A stretch of 61,827 nucleotides of DNA from Vitrella brassicaformis (Eukaryota; Sar; Vitrellaceae): contig CDMY01000429.1 of the NCBI GenBank assembly GCA_001179505.1, positions 16,062 to 77,888 on the forward strand, given 5' to 3'. The translations under genes were made by a program, and so were the position numbers. Shown here one piece after another: positions 38,457 through 50,464 of the stretch (positions are counted from its first letter, which is position 1; each line of letters starts with the position of its first letter). The notes under the pieces are model-generated. The model did no database searches and was not told where the DNA came from. It worked only from the letters and a program-made list of their open reading frames with translations.

Positions 38457-39144
38457 ATGTCTGTGGCGGCAGGGAGTGCGGCCGCTTCGTTCACGTCAGC
38501 GGCGCTGAGCAACAGCGTGTACATCCGGAACCTGTCTCCACTCGCCTCTGAGGAACACATCCGCACCACATTCGGCGACTGCGATGACATCGTCACCGTC
38601 ACTTTCAAACTGTACGGATATGTGCGACTGACTGCACACACAGATGGACACCAATGTGGTATGGATGTGGGTGTGTGGGTGTGTTCATTCAGGTTCCCCG
38701 GCAGCACGACTCAGCGGTACTGCCAGGTTGATTTCAAGACTGCGGGGGGCGTGACCAAGGCGAGCGCACTCAACAATGAGCCGCTGCTGGGGGTGCCCAT
38801 GTCCATCACGGTCATCGAGCCCGTCACGCTGCCTGTCGCTGTACCAGGCACGCACACACAAGACACACACACACACACACACGCCTTCTATGTGTTGTGT
38901 TGTGGTATGGTATGATGTGGCGTGTGTGTGTGCTGTTTGTTTGTTCAGGCATTGGTGCGCTGCCGAGTCTGCCGGCGAATGCCAACCCGCAGCAGGTGGC
39001 CGCCTACCACGCACAGGCACTCCTGGCACAGAGGGTCGGCGGGCAGCCGCCACCACCACCAGGTCCACCCCCTCCAACGACAGCAGCAGGCAAGCAACCA
39101 ACCAGCCCAGGCCACACAGAATGGCTCGTTTGTTTGGTGACCTC

Positions 39145-39178
<34 letters not shown>

Positions 39179-40577
39179 TGGTCAGGTGGTGTTGGTGTAA
39201 ACATCACAGGTTCGCTTGGCGGAGTGCCGGTGGCGAGGCCGTTTATGGAGCCGGAATCGGCACAGATTGCCAGGACCATACACGTCGACAACCTGCCAAT
39301 GGAGGTAGGTGAGATGGATGGATGCATGAAGACGTCTCTCGAGAGAGAGAGAGGCAGGGATCCTGGCATGTGTGTATGTGTGTGTGAATGTGCGTATGGT
39401 GCGGTGCAGACGACAGAGGACGACCTGAAAGGCGTTTTTGGTCTGATGGGCACCGTCACTGCGCTGCGGGTCATTCAGCCCCCAGACAAGGACGGGTGAG
39501 CAGTCAGTCCGTCGAGGGGCGGAGGAGTCCATCCATCCATCCACTCTAGAGTCCATCTTTCTGTGTCCTATATGTGTGTGTCAGTGACAAGAAGTTCGCT
39601 CTCATCGAGTACAAGGACCGAAGCCAAGCCGAGCAGGTCAGTCAGTGTTACTGAGTGGCTGGGACACAGCACTGGCAACCTCCCCCTCCATAGATATCGC
39701 CTGTGTGCAGGCCTTCAAGCTCAATGGCTACCAGATGCGCGGCAGGAAGATCAAGTGGGCTGTGGCCGATCCCTCATGTGTCTGTGATCCATCCATCCAT
39801 CCGTGTGCCTGTGTATGTGAATGTATGTATGTATGTATGTGTGTCTGTCTGTCAGGCTGTCTCCCTCCAAGACGACGGTGCATCCCCGCGAGCCGCTGAA
39901 CGTCTCGTTTGACGTGCCCATCAACAACCCGGTCCCCGTGGCCTACCAGCAGCTGCAGAAAATACGACTCGAGGAGAAGATGCAAAAGGTGAAAGGGCGT
40001 CACGCCACGCCACGACACGCCACGCCACGCCACACGGCGCAGAAAGTGTGAACATATGGATGGATGGATGGATGTGTGTGTGTGTGTCAGGTCCGTGCGG
40101 CGCAGGAGAACCTCGTCAAGAAGCTGGCAGAGAAAGGTGAATGATAGCACATCCATCCATCCATCTCTATCCATCTCTATCCATCTCTGTCCCTAATTCG
40201 GCACACATACAATGTGTGTGTGTCGCTGTCTGTCATTCATATCAGATGCTGCCCGGCGTGAGGAGGAGAACGTGCGCCGCGAAGACAGGAACAGACGCGG
40301 CAACAAGTATGAAGGCACGGCACCGCACGCACACCAGCCATCGCCGCCACCAACGCACACACACCTGCACTGCATGTGTGTGTGTCGGTGCGTCAGTCGT
40401 TCCCGGTCTGGGTCGTCGAGGTCTCGTTCGTCGTCCCGTTCCTCGTCGGTGGGGCGGCGGCGCCGACCCAGCCGCGACAGGGACAGACAGAGATACAGGG
40501 ACAGGTAGATCCGTAGGTCAATGCGGGGGGCTGGGTTGAACAGACGGGTGAATATAGATAGCACTCCTGGTAGGCAC

Positions 40578-40608
<31 letters not shown>

Positions 40609-42473
40609 CAGGGACAGAGAGAGGGACAGGAGGTATCGCGACTCGGACAGGTGTGTTGTGTCTGGAGGCACGTATGGATGGGCGTATGGATGGATGGATG
40701 GATGTGTGTGTGTGGCGCTTTGGTTGCGTGTCTCCATCACATGCAATGCATCCGCGTCCATCCATCAGACGTCGGTATGACGAGGCGCCCTCTTGGTACC
40801 TGAAGGGCAGGGGATACCACGACAGAGGCAGGAGGAGGTCAGCAGCCAACCGACCTTGAAGCACCCTCTCTGTCTTTCTCTCTCACCAACACACAACCAC
40901 TTGTCCGCGTGTGCAGGCGTGATCGCGACCGAGATGTGGACGACGACTGGCGCGACAAGGACAGAGACAGAGACAGAGACAGGGACCGTTCACGGGTGCG
41001 CACACAGACACAACACAACATGTAACTAACGCACTACTGGTGTGCAGGACCGCTATCGGGGGAGGAGGTCGCCCTCCCATGACGACGAAGACCGTGACCG
41101 TGACCGTGAGAGGGGCAGGGACAAGGAGAGGCGGCGACGCGACGTCAATGAAGACGACGACCATGGCGATGTGGGCGAGAGGGAGGGGAACGTCAAGACG
41201 AGGACCAAACATGACAAGCGGGACGATGAGAGAGGTAGGTACATCACACACACACGTGTCCATCCATCCATCCATGTATGTCTGTATGTATGTGTCGATA
41301 TATCTGTGTGTTGCGTGCAGGCGGTGGTGGTGGTGAAAGTGAGAAGGCCCCGCAGCGCGCAAAAGATGAGATGGACTACAGGTGGGTGGGTAGTACACTT
41401 TGACAGGGACAGGCAGGTGCACACACACACAGGCAGGCAGGCAGGCAGCCTTGCAGCCTTAGCGCAGCGCAGCGCCCTCCACCCATTGATTCCTAGCATC
41501 CATCCATCCATCCATGGTGCATTCATCACTCCTTCCACATGTATGTATGTATGGCATATATGTCGCGGGCGGGTGGGGTGGTCAGCCCCGAGAGAGTCAG
41601 TGCATACATGGATCTGTACCCACCTACTGGGTAAGCTGCCTGCCTACCTGCCTACCTGTGACCCCGATCCACTCACTCTCACCCTATCTATTCTCTGTCT
41701 GTCTGTCTGTCTGTTTGTGTGTGTGTGTGTGTCGCTGCCGGCCTGGTGTGCCTGTCTGGGTGCGCTTCGTTCAGTCCCGAGAGTCGCCCTGCAGCCAAGA
41801 AAGACAAGAAGAGGCCGCCCAAGGACCAGGACAATGAAGACCGCGACCGCGATATCGACGACAATGACGACGACAGGCCACACAAAACCAGCAGAGACAG
41901 AAGGTGCGTGCGTGCCTGCCTGTCTGCCTGCCGCACCACACAATCCGCCCTCGATCTGCTTGTATGACGGGCCTCCACGTGTGTGTGTGTGTGATGCACT
42001 CCCTCCCTCCCTCCCTCCCTTGTCTCAGCAGGGACGATCGACGTCACGGTGAGGCAAAGGTCAACGGCAGGGAGCGGGACCGTGACCGAGGCGATGAGGA
42101 CGATGATGACGATCGCAGGCGACACAAGCGCGACAAGAGGTCGGTCGGGCACGCACACACACAGAGAGGCACATCGATGCGGTGCATTCAGGTCGGCCCG
42201 TCCACGGATGATGTGCATTGATTGACTTTGTGTGTGTAACGTCAGTCACAGGGGGGACAAGAGGAGGCGGGACGACTCAGATCAGGACGACAACCGGGTA
42301 CTCGACTCACTCAGCCCACCACACTCAGCCAACGCACCCTGTGTGTGGTGTGTATGGTCTGTCTGTCTGTCCGTCAGGACCGCCGTCGTGCCGACACGAG
42401 GCGGCACTATGAGGATGACGACGACGACGACGACGACGACCGAGACAGACAGAGGAAGCGACACGCCAGATGA
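38457..42473 (+). CDS. SREK1-like SR splicing regulator: two RRMs and long RS/RD tail
   Basis: Start MSVAAGSAAASFTSAALSN leads to RRM1 (SVYIRNLSPLASEEHIRTTF, then QRYCQVDFKTAGG). A Pro-rich linker (PPPPPGPPPPTTAAG, 39048-39090) follows. RRM2 has TIHVDNLPMETTEDDLKGVF, KKFALIEYKDRSQAEQAFKL and GRKIKWAVADP. Next are the VAYQQLQKIRLEEKMQKV helix, a RAAQENLVKKLAEK coil and a tail rich in RS, RD, ER and DR dipeptides in many exons up to 42473, ending in an Asp run and RQRKRHAR. RRM pairs plus such tails mark splicing regulators of the SREK1/SRrp86 group, which bind RNA and other SR proteins in the nucleus. Introns carry (GGAT)n and TG repeats. Assignment to SREK1 is by domain order, not alignment. 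Confidence 0.85.
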
Positions 42474-43067
42474 ACCAAACCAAACGAGCGGATGGCCACG
42501 CCGCTGGTTCTGCGAAGGGTACCTACCCGAGTGCAGTGCATGTTTAGGGGCGATAAATAAGATGCGTGTATGTGTGTGGGCTGTGCGGGTGGGTGCGTAT
42601 GGCCCTTGCCTCCTCCTCTCTGCGCAGCGCATTCATGCCGGCGTGCTCCCGTGCCGTCAAAGGAAGGAGGCGCTTTAGAGCATCATCAATCTTGTCAGTC
42701 ACGTGTGGGTGTCACGGACGGTCAGCCCTGCCTGTGCTGCTGTGCCATGTGTGTGTATTGTGGAGTCTGGATGCCTGCCTGAATGAATGAATGAATGCAG
42801 TGTGTGTATGCGTGGAGCAGTAGAAACACACCTTCCTTCTCCAACAGGTGAATGACTCACGCCAGGGTTTGGGGCTGGGCCTCGGGCTACACAGGGTTAG
42901 GGTCATAGGGTTAGCGTTTTGTCGAAGGGAGTTCAAGCCAAGATTCGTGTAGCGACGTGCTTCAGACCCGCTCACACGTCTTTAAGTCATAATCACTGTC
43001 CGATAAGAAGATCGGTTGGGCAGAGATAGATCTCTTCTGACCACTCCTTCCTGCAGTTGTCAGCAAG
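42474..43067. other. Intergenic, promoter of the HU gene
   Basis: Contains (GAAT)n at 42780-42796 and a short GGGTTAGGG-containing patch at 42892-42917. No exon supported. Confidence 0.6.
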
Positions 43068-43771
43068 ATGTGGACGTCCGTCGCGTTCGTGGCCGTTGTG
43101 CTGATGCTGACTCAAGGAAAGGTGAGGAGCGGGAGAGGGGAGAAATAGACACAGCTGGATGGTCGCATTGCTGTGTGTGGTCTGGAGCTCGGCAGGAGTG
43201 CATGGCTTATGCGCCAGGCATGTCGGCCTCGGCGCTGCAGTCAGTGATCCAGAAGCCGGTCTCAGCCAAGCCGGTGCTGCGAGGACGGACTGCCACTCTC
43301 GTGTCGTCATCGTCTGTCGCCAAGCCACCCGCTGCAGCCGCCAGCAAGGCTGAGGTCAGTGTGTCAGAGAGTGATCACGTGTTGTGTGTGGTGATCCATT
43401 GTGCTGTGCATGGCTTTTGCCTCGTTCCCTGTTTCTGTCTGTGTGTATGTCAGACTGTCAAGAAGGCCGAGTACGTGGCGATAGTGGCCAACAAGGCGGG
43501 CGTGTCCAAGAAGGAGACCGAGACCGTGCTCAAGGCGCTGACCGAGACCATAGTGGAGACGGTGGTGAGTGGCAAGAAGATCAACATCCCCAACATCGGC
43601 ACCTTCGAGCCCAAGCACCGCCAGAAGAGGACGGGCCGCAACCCCCGCACGGGAGAGGTGCTCGACATCCCCCCTTCCACAGTCCCCAGCCTCTCCATCT
43701 CCACCGTATTCAAGAAGGCCGTCAACGGAGAGGGACCGCTCCCCGGCAAGGCCGACAAAGCCGCCGGATAG
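43068..43771 (+). CDS. Plastid-targeted HU/IHF-type DNA-binding protein
   Basis: Three exons. Exon 1 encodes a signal peptide (MWTSVAFVAVVLMLTQGK). Exon 2 is a Ser/Ala/Lys/Val-rich transit-like segment (MSASALQSVIQKPVSAKP, VSSSSVAKPPAAAASKAE). Exon 3 is a complete HU domain: KKAEYVAIVANKAGVSKKET, VLKALTETIVETVVSGKKIN, IPNIGTFEPKHRQKRTGRNP with the DNA-intercalating arm (RNPRTGEVLDIP), and SISTVFKKAVNG. HU bends and packages bacterial-type DNA. Nuclear HU genes with a bipartite presequence serve the plastid nucleoid in apicomplexans and other algae with secondary plastids. This is the best evidence here for a four-membrane plastid. Alternative: mitochondrial, but the signal peptide argues against it. 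Confidence 0.9.
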
Positions 43772-45099
43772 ACAGACGGACGGACGACATTTCATTCGAT
43801 GGATGGATGCTTCCGGCATGCATACCTGTGTGTGTGCGGGCGGGCGGGAGGGCGTGTGCGTGTGTGGGCGGGGGTTGGCAGTGTTGCAAGGAGGGAGGGA
43901 GGGGCGTTTTAGAGCCATGCGTGCGGTGGACGGACGGGTGAAATGATGGACGGACCAAGACAGAGAGACGGATGTGTGTGTGTGTATGTATGTATGGGTG
44001 AAGGTACTTTTTGCCCGGTGGACTGTTTGGTGCTCTGTGAGTGAGCTTTGTACCATGGTACCTGCCTGCCTCACCTCGTCTGGCTGTCTGTCTGTCTGTA
44101 TGGCTTGCTGGATGGATGAATGCCCGCCTGCCGCATTCGTGTCGTGATCGAGCGAGAAAGCGGCAGATGGTTGGGCTTGCTGCCTTGGCTTTGTGGCTGG
44201 CGAGAGGGAGACAGGGAGGGAGGGAGGGAGGTGGGGAGGGAGGCCTCCTCCTGTAGACTGACGGCGAGTGACTTTTGGATGTGAGGCTTCTGATTTGTAC
44301 GTCGTTCCCGCCTCACATCCAAAAGTATGTGGTATGGAGTGGTATGGATTGTGTGGTATGGATGTGGGGTATGGAGTGGTGTTGCGCTGGTGCAGATGTT
44401 GTGTGTGTGTTGTGTTGTGTTGTGTCGGTGGCCGGGTAGCACACATCACTCTGACGGACATTGAGATCATATCACGCATTGTGGTGCGATTTGTCCATTC
44501 TCAACATTCTGCACGCCCTCTGTAATGCGGCCACACACAATTGAGCCTAGTATCATCTGCGGCGCGCGTGTGTGGCTTGTGTGCCGTCACTGTTCGTCAC
44601 AAAGGGCGTGGATGTCTGTGAACTCGTAATCGTCCTCCTGCGAAATGCAGTGACGCACACATACACACATACACGACACTCAGGCGGGGCAGTTGGCGGG
44701 GCGCACCTGATGCCTGCCTGCCTGCCTGCCCTCCCTGGTCATGGTATAAGTGGTGATGGTGTGGCCTCTCGTATGCTCTGCTCTGTTGGTGCTTTTCTCC
44801 TCTGTCTGTCTGTCTGTCTGGCTGAGCGACTGGGTTGTGGGTAGAAGGACTACATAGAGGACGAATGGCTGCATATGCCGACACTGTGTGTCTGAGTGAC
44901 GTACACGTGCGTCCACACCTGCAGCTGAATCCATTCATTGATAGGGAGAACAGAGTCTAGATCATCGCTTCTTTGCTTTTTCTTCATTCCATAAGCCCAA
45001 AAGCCCGCCGCTAGTGATACCGAAAGCACCCTACGCAAGAACTGACGGCACATTTCTGCACTGACGTACACATCTGGCTGGCATAACCGTTAGTTAAAG
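43772..45099. other. Intergenic between convergent genes, with a hairpin
   Basis: Repeats include (GGAG)n near 43893 and 44215-44240, GTCT near 44085-44098 and 44805-44820, and GT runs near 44400-44425. A perfect inverted repeat is annotated separately. A palindrome GTACCATGGTAC lies near 44050. No supported exon. Confidence 0.6.
44271..44326. repeat. Perfect 17-bp inverted repeat, 22-base loop
   Basis: Arms 44271-44287 and 44310-44326 are exact reverse complements. It lies 500 bases past the HU stop. Could be a small transposon remnant, a hairpin RNA precursor or a transcript-end structure. Confidence 0.9.
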
Positions 45100-48000
45100 T
45101 CACAAATAGACGTCGCCGAGGAGATTGAAGAAGCCTAGCTTCTGCGTGAGGGTCCTGCAAAGGAGAACGTACACACATTCACACGAGGTTACGTCATTCG
45201 CAACAACAATACCGGTATCGTTCGGTGTCCTTCCCAAACACGTTGATTGTCCAGGGGAACCTGTGCACACACATACGCACTCCCGTCTGTCTGTCCGCAC
45301 ACACGACAAGTCTCCCTCTCCCGTTTGCGCACAGCTGCCCGATGGTGTTGATCCGCTCATTCACGTCAGCAGGCGAGAGGTTTGGACCTGGCCTCAGCTT
45401 CCATGTCTTGACTCCTGTGGCGAGACACGAAAGGCAAAAGTGAGTGTCTGCGCGCAGGGGATGGTGTCTTCACTGACCGAGACAGAGGTTGATGATGGTC
45501 TGGTCGATGCTGCCTGGGTGAATGTCCCACGCACCCTTAGGGGTGAAGTAGCCGTGGAAGATAGACCGTTTGGACCTGGGCGAAGAGACGCATGCAAAAA
45601 GATGCGTGTCAGCGAGACTGAGTGAGTGTGTCGGCTGCTCCAGCACCCGAGTATATCTAATGGCGTCGAGCCACGGTCTGTCAGCTCTTTGAGAGCATTC
45701 GCGTTGTGTATCGCCAATCTGGTCATTCCAGTCGATGGATACATCGTTTGTCCGGTCACTGTTTGGCGTACTTGAACATCAGTGGGGCGAGCTGATGAGG
45801 CTTGTTGTGGAGTTGTTCCAGCCACTTACTCGCGAACTCGTTGTCCGACCGCCTGTGCACCTTGGGCCTGAACAGCAAAGGATTGTCCGTGACTCCGTGT
45901 GTCCACATGCTGAGCGAGAGTCGATTACCTGAACAGCTTGTTTCGAAAAAGGCCAATTTCAGCCTTGTCTGCGTCTGTAAATCACACAAAACAAGCACGT
46001 CGGATCTCCACACGGCCTTCTTGCATCGATGCCTGTCTGCCGCTTACCGTGGACATGGACGCCCGTCTCGAGGTCGAGGTAGCCCAGCAGTCTGAACGCC
46101 AATGAACGAGTAACATGTCAGCAGAAGAGGTCTCTGTCTCATTACGATCGATCGTTCAGGTTCGCAGAGGAAATGATTGCATCCGTGTCGTCGGCAATCA
46201 GCGCCTTGGAATGAACGTACGTGTGCGCCCACTCTATTTCTCCCTGGCCTGCAGGCAGTCAGTGCGCAAAAGGCGCCGCGGTGGCTTTGAGCCTTACCAA
46301 GCCTTTGGTAAGTGACTCCGCCCTACGAACAGGCAGACCATTGTTTTTCATCTGCAGATGTGTGTCGTCCTTCAAGACTGTGGACCTGGAAGAGAACCGC
46401 CAAGTAGTCCGTCAGTTTGGTCCTGCTCCCCACGAGGCCTTCGTGCTGAGCGCTGCTGAGGACCCTCTCAAGAGCAGGCACCAGGCCACACTGGTGGTGG
46501 AATAGCGTCACGTAACGCGGATAGAACAGCTGCGGCGTGCCACATCGGATCAGCACATCTGAGCACCATCGAAATCGTCTCTCCTTTCTCACCCCGGCTT
46601 CCTCAGCAACGAGCGACTCGACCAGAACGACGGAAAACTTCTCTTTTTTTTTCGGATGGCTCGCTTGATGCGCCTGTGTCGACGCACAACACGGGGGGCC
46701 TGTGGACGATGTCCATTCGTCAGATCGGCTCACCTATAGAGTGCTATGGCGATGTGATTCTAAGACACACGCACACCCACAGATGGACAGAGAGCGTGCT
46801 GCAGAATCCCAGACCTTAGCGAAGAAGTTTTTCTTTGACGACTCCCATGTCTGAAGAAAAGCACAGAAGCAGAGAAGCAGAGAATTATGGTTGGAGAAAC
46901 ATCGTCTCTCTCCGACGGACGCAGTCCCCAGGAAAATTGCGGCTGCTGTCTGCTGGCGCCGACGACAGTTGCGTGTGGAAGTCAATGATCTTTTTGGGGA
47001 TGCCTTCCCACGGGCGCAAAGCAGCGCTGTATATCGAGAACCAGATTGAGAAGCTGGCCGGTCCAATCACTCGCCCAATTGAAATGCTGTACCTGACGAT
47101 ATACTGGTTCTCGATATAGACGTACGATTGGGCGTTCTAGGTAGATCACAGCACGCGACAATATTGAGGCCTCACCGACACAACACGTGTACCTTAATCA
47201 GGCTCAGGTACGCGTCGTAAACGCTTGTGACTGGAACGGAAACGAAAAGACAAGAGACAGCACTCTAAACTAACATGTATGCCTTTGCCTACCAGGATGT
47301 GAGTATCCTCCGGTCCTCAACCAATAGTAATCACCTGAAACACGAGCAGGAAATCAGACATTCCATAGGTACCATGATTGACTACCCACCTGTGACGAGG
47401 GCTCGACACTGAGTTGCGCTGGGCTTGGCGTCGTTGCCGGACAGCAACTGCCGGACAATGTCTCTTCGTCTTGTGGCGGCAGCTTCGTCTCGCTTCCACT
47501 CTTCCATTGAAGGAGGGAGATTTTCTTGTTTACACTGAAAGCGGGCAACGCGCAATCATGGAGACGTCGCCAAACACAGTTACAATAATGCTGCTTGACA
47601 TACCTCTGTCTTGGTGGTGAAGAAGCTTGTGCCATTGCTGTGGCAGCCATACCTAACACGTTCTCACGTGAATTGGACTTATTCTCAAGTATCGGTCTTG
47701 TCCGATTCACGTGAGAACGTGTTACCTCCAACAATTCACGTGAATGGAAGCAATGTCTGCTGCTGCTTGACCTGTCCAGACAAACGAACATCAGTGAAAC
47801 CGGAGACGTATCTGGCGATCGACACTGCACCTGTGATGCGGGCCTGTGTGCCGTGATGGTCTTTGTTTGACGATTTTCGCTTTGGATTGCTCCGATGGTG
47901 CGATGGGGTAGCTGCCCTGCTCAAATGGGTTTGTGTATGTTTTGTGTGTGTCCATTCGGGCCCGTGTCATGCACCTGTCTTTGCTGATATCGATTCCACC

Positions 48001-49440
48001 GACATAGGCAATCTCGCGATTGATGATGACTTTCTTGGCATGCGCTGTAGAGATTGATGATGAGCATCGACGACGATTTTGATGATTTGTGGTGTCTATA
48101 TGGCAGCCCACCGCTCCGGAGGAAAGACAGACTGTCTTGTGGCGTCTTGTAGGTGCACTTGCGCCGTTTGATGTCTGACAACTTGTATCCGTAGTCTAAT
48201 TGAGAGAGAGAGAGAGAAAAAAAACACACATCATACGCAGCGAGACGTCGATGCGTGTGTCTCCCTGCACCTACCAAGGAATATGGGACTGAAAGGAATA
48301 CACAGAAAAGGCCCGCGTAGGCGCAGACGTGTGTGTACAGTGCGTTGTTTCTTACATTCCCATATCGATCAGACGGTCCATTTCCTTTGGTCCGTGAAAG
48401 CCGCCCACGCTCTGCAGGGTCATCGACCACCAAGTGAAGTAGATTTTGACCCCCTGAGTAATGAAACGCAATTGAAGCGACGCATGACGGCCATGCAAGA
48501 TTGTAAACTGCACGGTGCTGTGCATGTTGCCTTGTACTCTCTGAAGAAGCTTATGGAGAACATTCCAAAATGAGCTCTCGGGGTGCTCATCGCCCAGCAG
48601 AGGGACATCAAGGTGGAAGTCCCACGCAGAGAAAATGACTTCACTGTCACTCCCCGACAGGGCAGGATCCTATCGCCATACACAGAGACATCTCACATCC
48701 AACTGCGCTATATGAAAGCACGTAGCTGCACCAAGAGCCTGACAAGCCAAACACACGGCACAAGTGGGACAATTTTGGTGAGACATCCGTCGGCTGCTGC
48801 TCACATGAAATACAGCTCTTCGTAGTATCCAAGCGGCTCCGGAGGGACGCCTTCTGCCCATTGTGGATACATCTTCTTCCTTTGCTCAGAGTCCACAATT
48901 TGCACGTCGAACAGACTGGTCAAGCGAGATGATATGTGAGTCTTCATGTCGGATTGGCAACTTTCAAGGTCACCTATCCGACAGCGAGGCCACAAAGCCA
49001 CGAAAGGTGCCTGGCAAACCACAGCTCGGCATCCCCAGCCTGCGCTCGTCGTTTCGCGTGTATTGAATCGAGCTTACAGGGCTGGAACGCAAAATTGCCT
49101 GCCCTTTCTTCCACTGGGGCGTTTGTGTATCTTCCGCATTCGTCGCGGTCAAACTCTCCTGCAGTCGCCGAGAGAATTAATCCTAGCGCCTGCAGCCGAA
49201 TCCGTCACGGTGCTGTTGCCTACCCCGAAGCTCATCGCCGTTCACCAGGCGCCTGAGGCTGCGTCTGCTTCTCGGTGTCTCCCCACCCGTCTCATTGGCC
49301 GCCAATGATTTCTGAATGTGGGAGGACGCTCTGTTCCTGAATGTCGCAGCAGAGGGAGTTACAGCCCCTGCGCAAACAGTGCAGAACAGAGCGAGAATGA
49401 TCGAATGTGGGACAGAGCTCGAGTATCGTTGAGAAACAGA
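45100..49440 (-). CDS. Phospholipase D family protein with two HKD motifs
   Basis: Hydrolyses phosphatidyl head groups to phosphatidic acid. Exons, left end being the C-terminus: EVIFSAWDFHLDVPLLGDE and GVKIYFTWWSMTLQSVGG (about 48390-48680); first HKD HAKKVIINREIAYVGGID (about 47980-48050); GFTDVRLSGQ; VTSVYDAYLSLIK; YVYIENQYIV (the IENQ box of eukaryotic PLDs); then LFYPRYVTLFHHQCG; the second HKD YVHSKALIADDTDAIISSA with NLNDRS (about 46145-46245); LLGYLDLETGV; DNEFASKWLEQL; and a final part ending GFFNLLGDVYL-stop at 45100. In the first motif the Asp is replaced by Asn (HxKx4N); the second is complete. An upstream exon (48800-48920, QRKKMYPQWAEGVPPEPLG) and a hydrophobic SIILALFCTVCAGA near 49370 suggest a signal peptide. 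The exact start is unresolved. Introns here are short and mostly lack TG repeats. Confidence 0.8.
47030..47118. repeat. 15-bp exonic inverted repeat flanking a tiny PLD intron
   Basis: TATATCGAGAACCAG at 47030-47044 is the exact reverse complement of 47104-47118. One arm encodes the YIENQ box; the other lies just after the proposed acceptor of a 39-base intron. Confidence 0.8.
47655..47723. repeat. 24-bp inverted repeat inside a PLD intron, touching its 3' splice site
   Basis: Arms 47655-47678 and 47700-47723 match at 23 of 24 positions (the mismatch would be a G-U pair in RNA), with a 21-base loop. On the coding strand the second arm ends immediately before the terminal AG of the intron. 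Confidence 0.9.
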
Positions 49441-49950
49441 CCCCAAGAGAAAACGAGCGAGATAACAAGCACCTAGGCACTTGTGGGAACCATATCGACT
49501 CCTCGTGGTGTTCCGGAAAAAAGACGGGGGGGCGGCCCCCAGGACAGGAACATGATTTACGCACAGGCCAGGATTTCCTTGTGCATGGCGTGACACGGGA
49601 CGGACATATCAATCCGTTGAATGGTAAATCCTTGGGGGCGACACGATGATTTCGCGCTGAGGGATGCATTGGCGATGCGGTCCGTTGTGTGTTGAATTAA
49701 ATTCGGACATGCACGTGTGAGCGTCCATTTATTCCATCAACTATCTGCCGCAGATCGATCGACCAATGGTGTGTCTTTTTGTCCGTATTCATGCCAGCCA
49801 CCTATTCCGCCTTCCCCCCTCCCTCCCTGATTTATTGACACATGTCGGTCCCCCTTTCACGCGGCTAGCAGTTTGGTCGACGGCTGGGTGTGTATGGTGG
49901 CTACAGCCGGTGAGAACGGGCGAACAGATAAAGGGACGGACGGACGGACG

Positions 49951-49988
<38 letters not shown>

Positions 49989-50178
49989 GAGGGCTTCTCC
50001 CCCACATCAACACACACACACACGCACGCACACACACGCATGAAGTGCCTGCGTATGTCTGCACGGCATCCCGCAGCTCATCTCTCCCTCCAAATATATA
50101 TTCAAAGACGCAGCAAGAAAGGAAACTTTGGTTTGTGTTATGTATGTGTAGTGGCTACGCGTGTCGTTGAGTCGACGG
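49441..50178. other. Intergenic with (GGAC)n/(CAGA)n microsatellite
   Basis: A compound tetranucleotide repeat runs about 49935-49988, followed by CA repeats to about 50040. The first exon of the PLD gene may lie at its left side. Nothing else seen. Confidence 0.5.
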
Positions 50179-50439
50179 TCAGGCAGCATCTGTTAAATTC
50201 CGAATTGCATTCGCAAAAGCCACCGTACTCCCGGAACTTGTTGCACTGACACCACGAGGAGATCTGCAATTGGAGATCTGAACGTCGCCCATACAGCCCC
50301 ACCATTTGCCGTGAAGGCAGATCTCCGGCGTCTTGTAGTCATCGCAGCGGCCTGCCAAATACACACACAAGATGAAGCATCCCGGATGAAAGCACCCAGC
50401 AGCAACAATAGAAGAGAGAATTGTTGCCGTTCCGCACAT
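50179..50439 (-). CDS. Small secreted Cys-rich protein, unrecognised
   Basis: 86 residues in one frame. Hydrophobic start (MCGTATILSSIVAAGC, CFILCVYLAG), then a cysteine-spaced segment CDDYKTPEICLHGKWWGCMG with a further Cys in QISNCRS, and a Ser/Ala/Asn tail. It could be an exon of the neighbour, but it has its own start and stop. Weak evidence apart from the signal-like N-terminus. Confidence 0.35.
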   Translation of the reverse strand: MCGTATILSSIVAAGCFHPGCFILCVYLAGRCDDYKTPEICLHGKWWGCMGDVQISNCRSPRGVSATSSGSTVAFANAIRNLTDAA

Positions 50440-50464
50440 ATAGGGACGGCTGCATCATGCGTTG

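Noticed and set aside
42892-42917. Telomere-like GGGTTAGGG units
   Set aside because: Only two imperfect units; no array, so not an interstitial telomere.
46835-47119. Plus-strand frame containing a second YIENQ-like peptide
   Set aside because: Created by the inverted repeat; the PLD frame on the minus strand has the phase-consistent exons.
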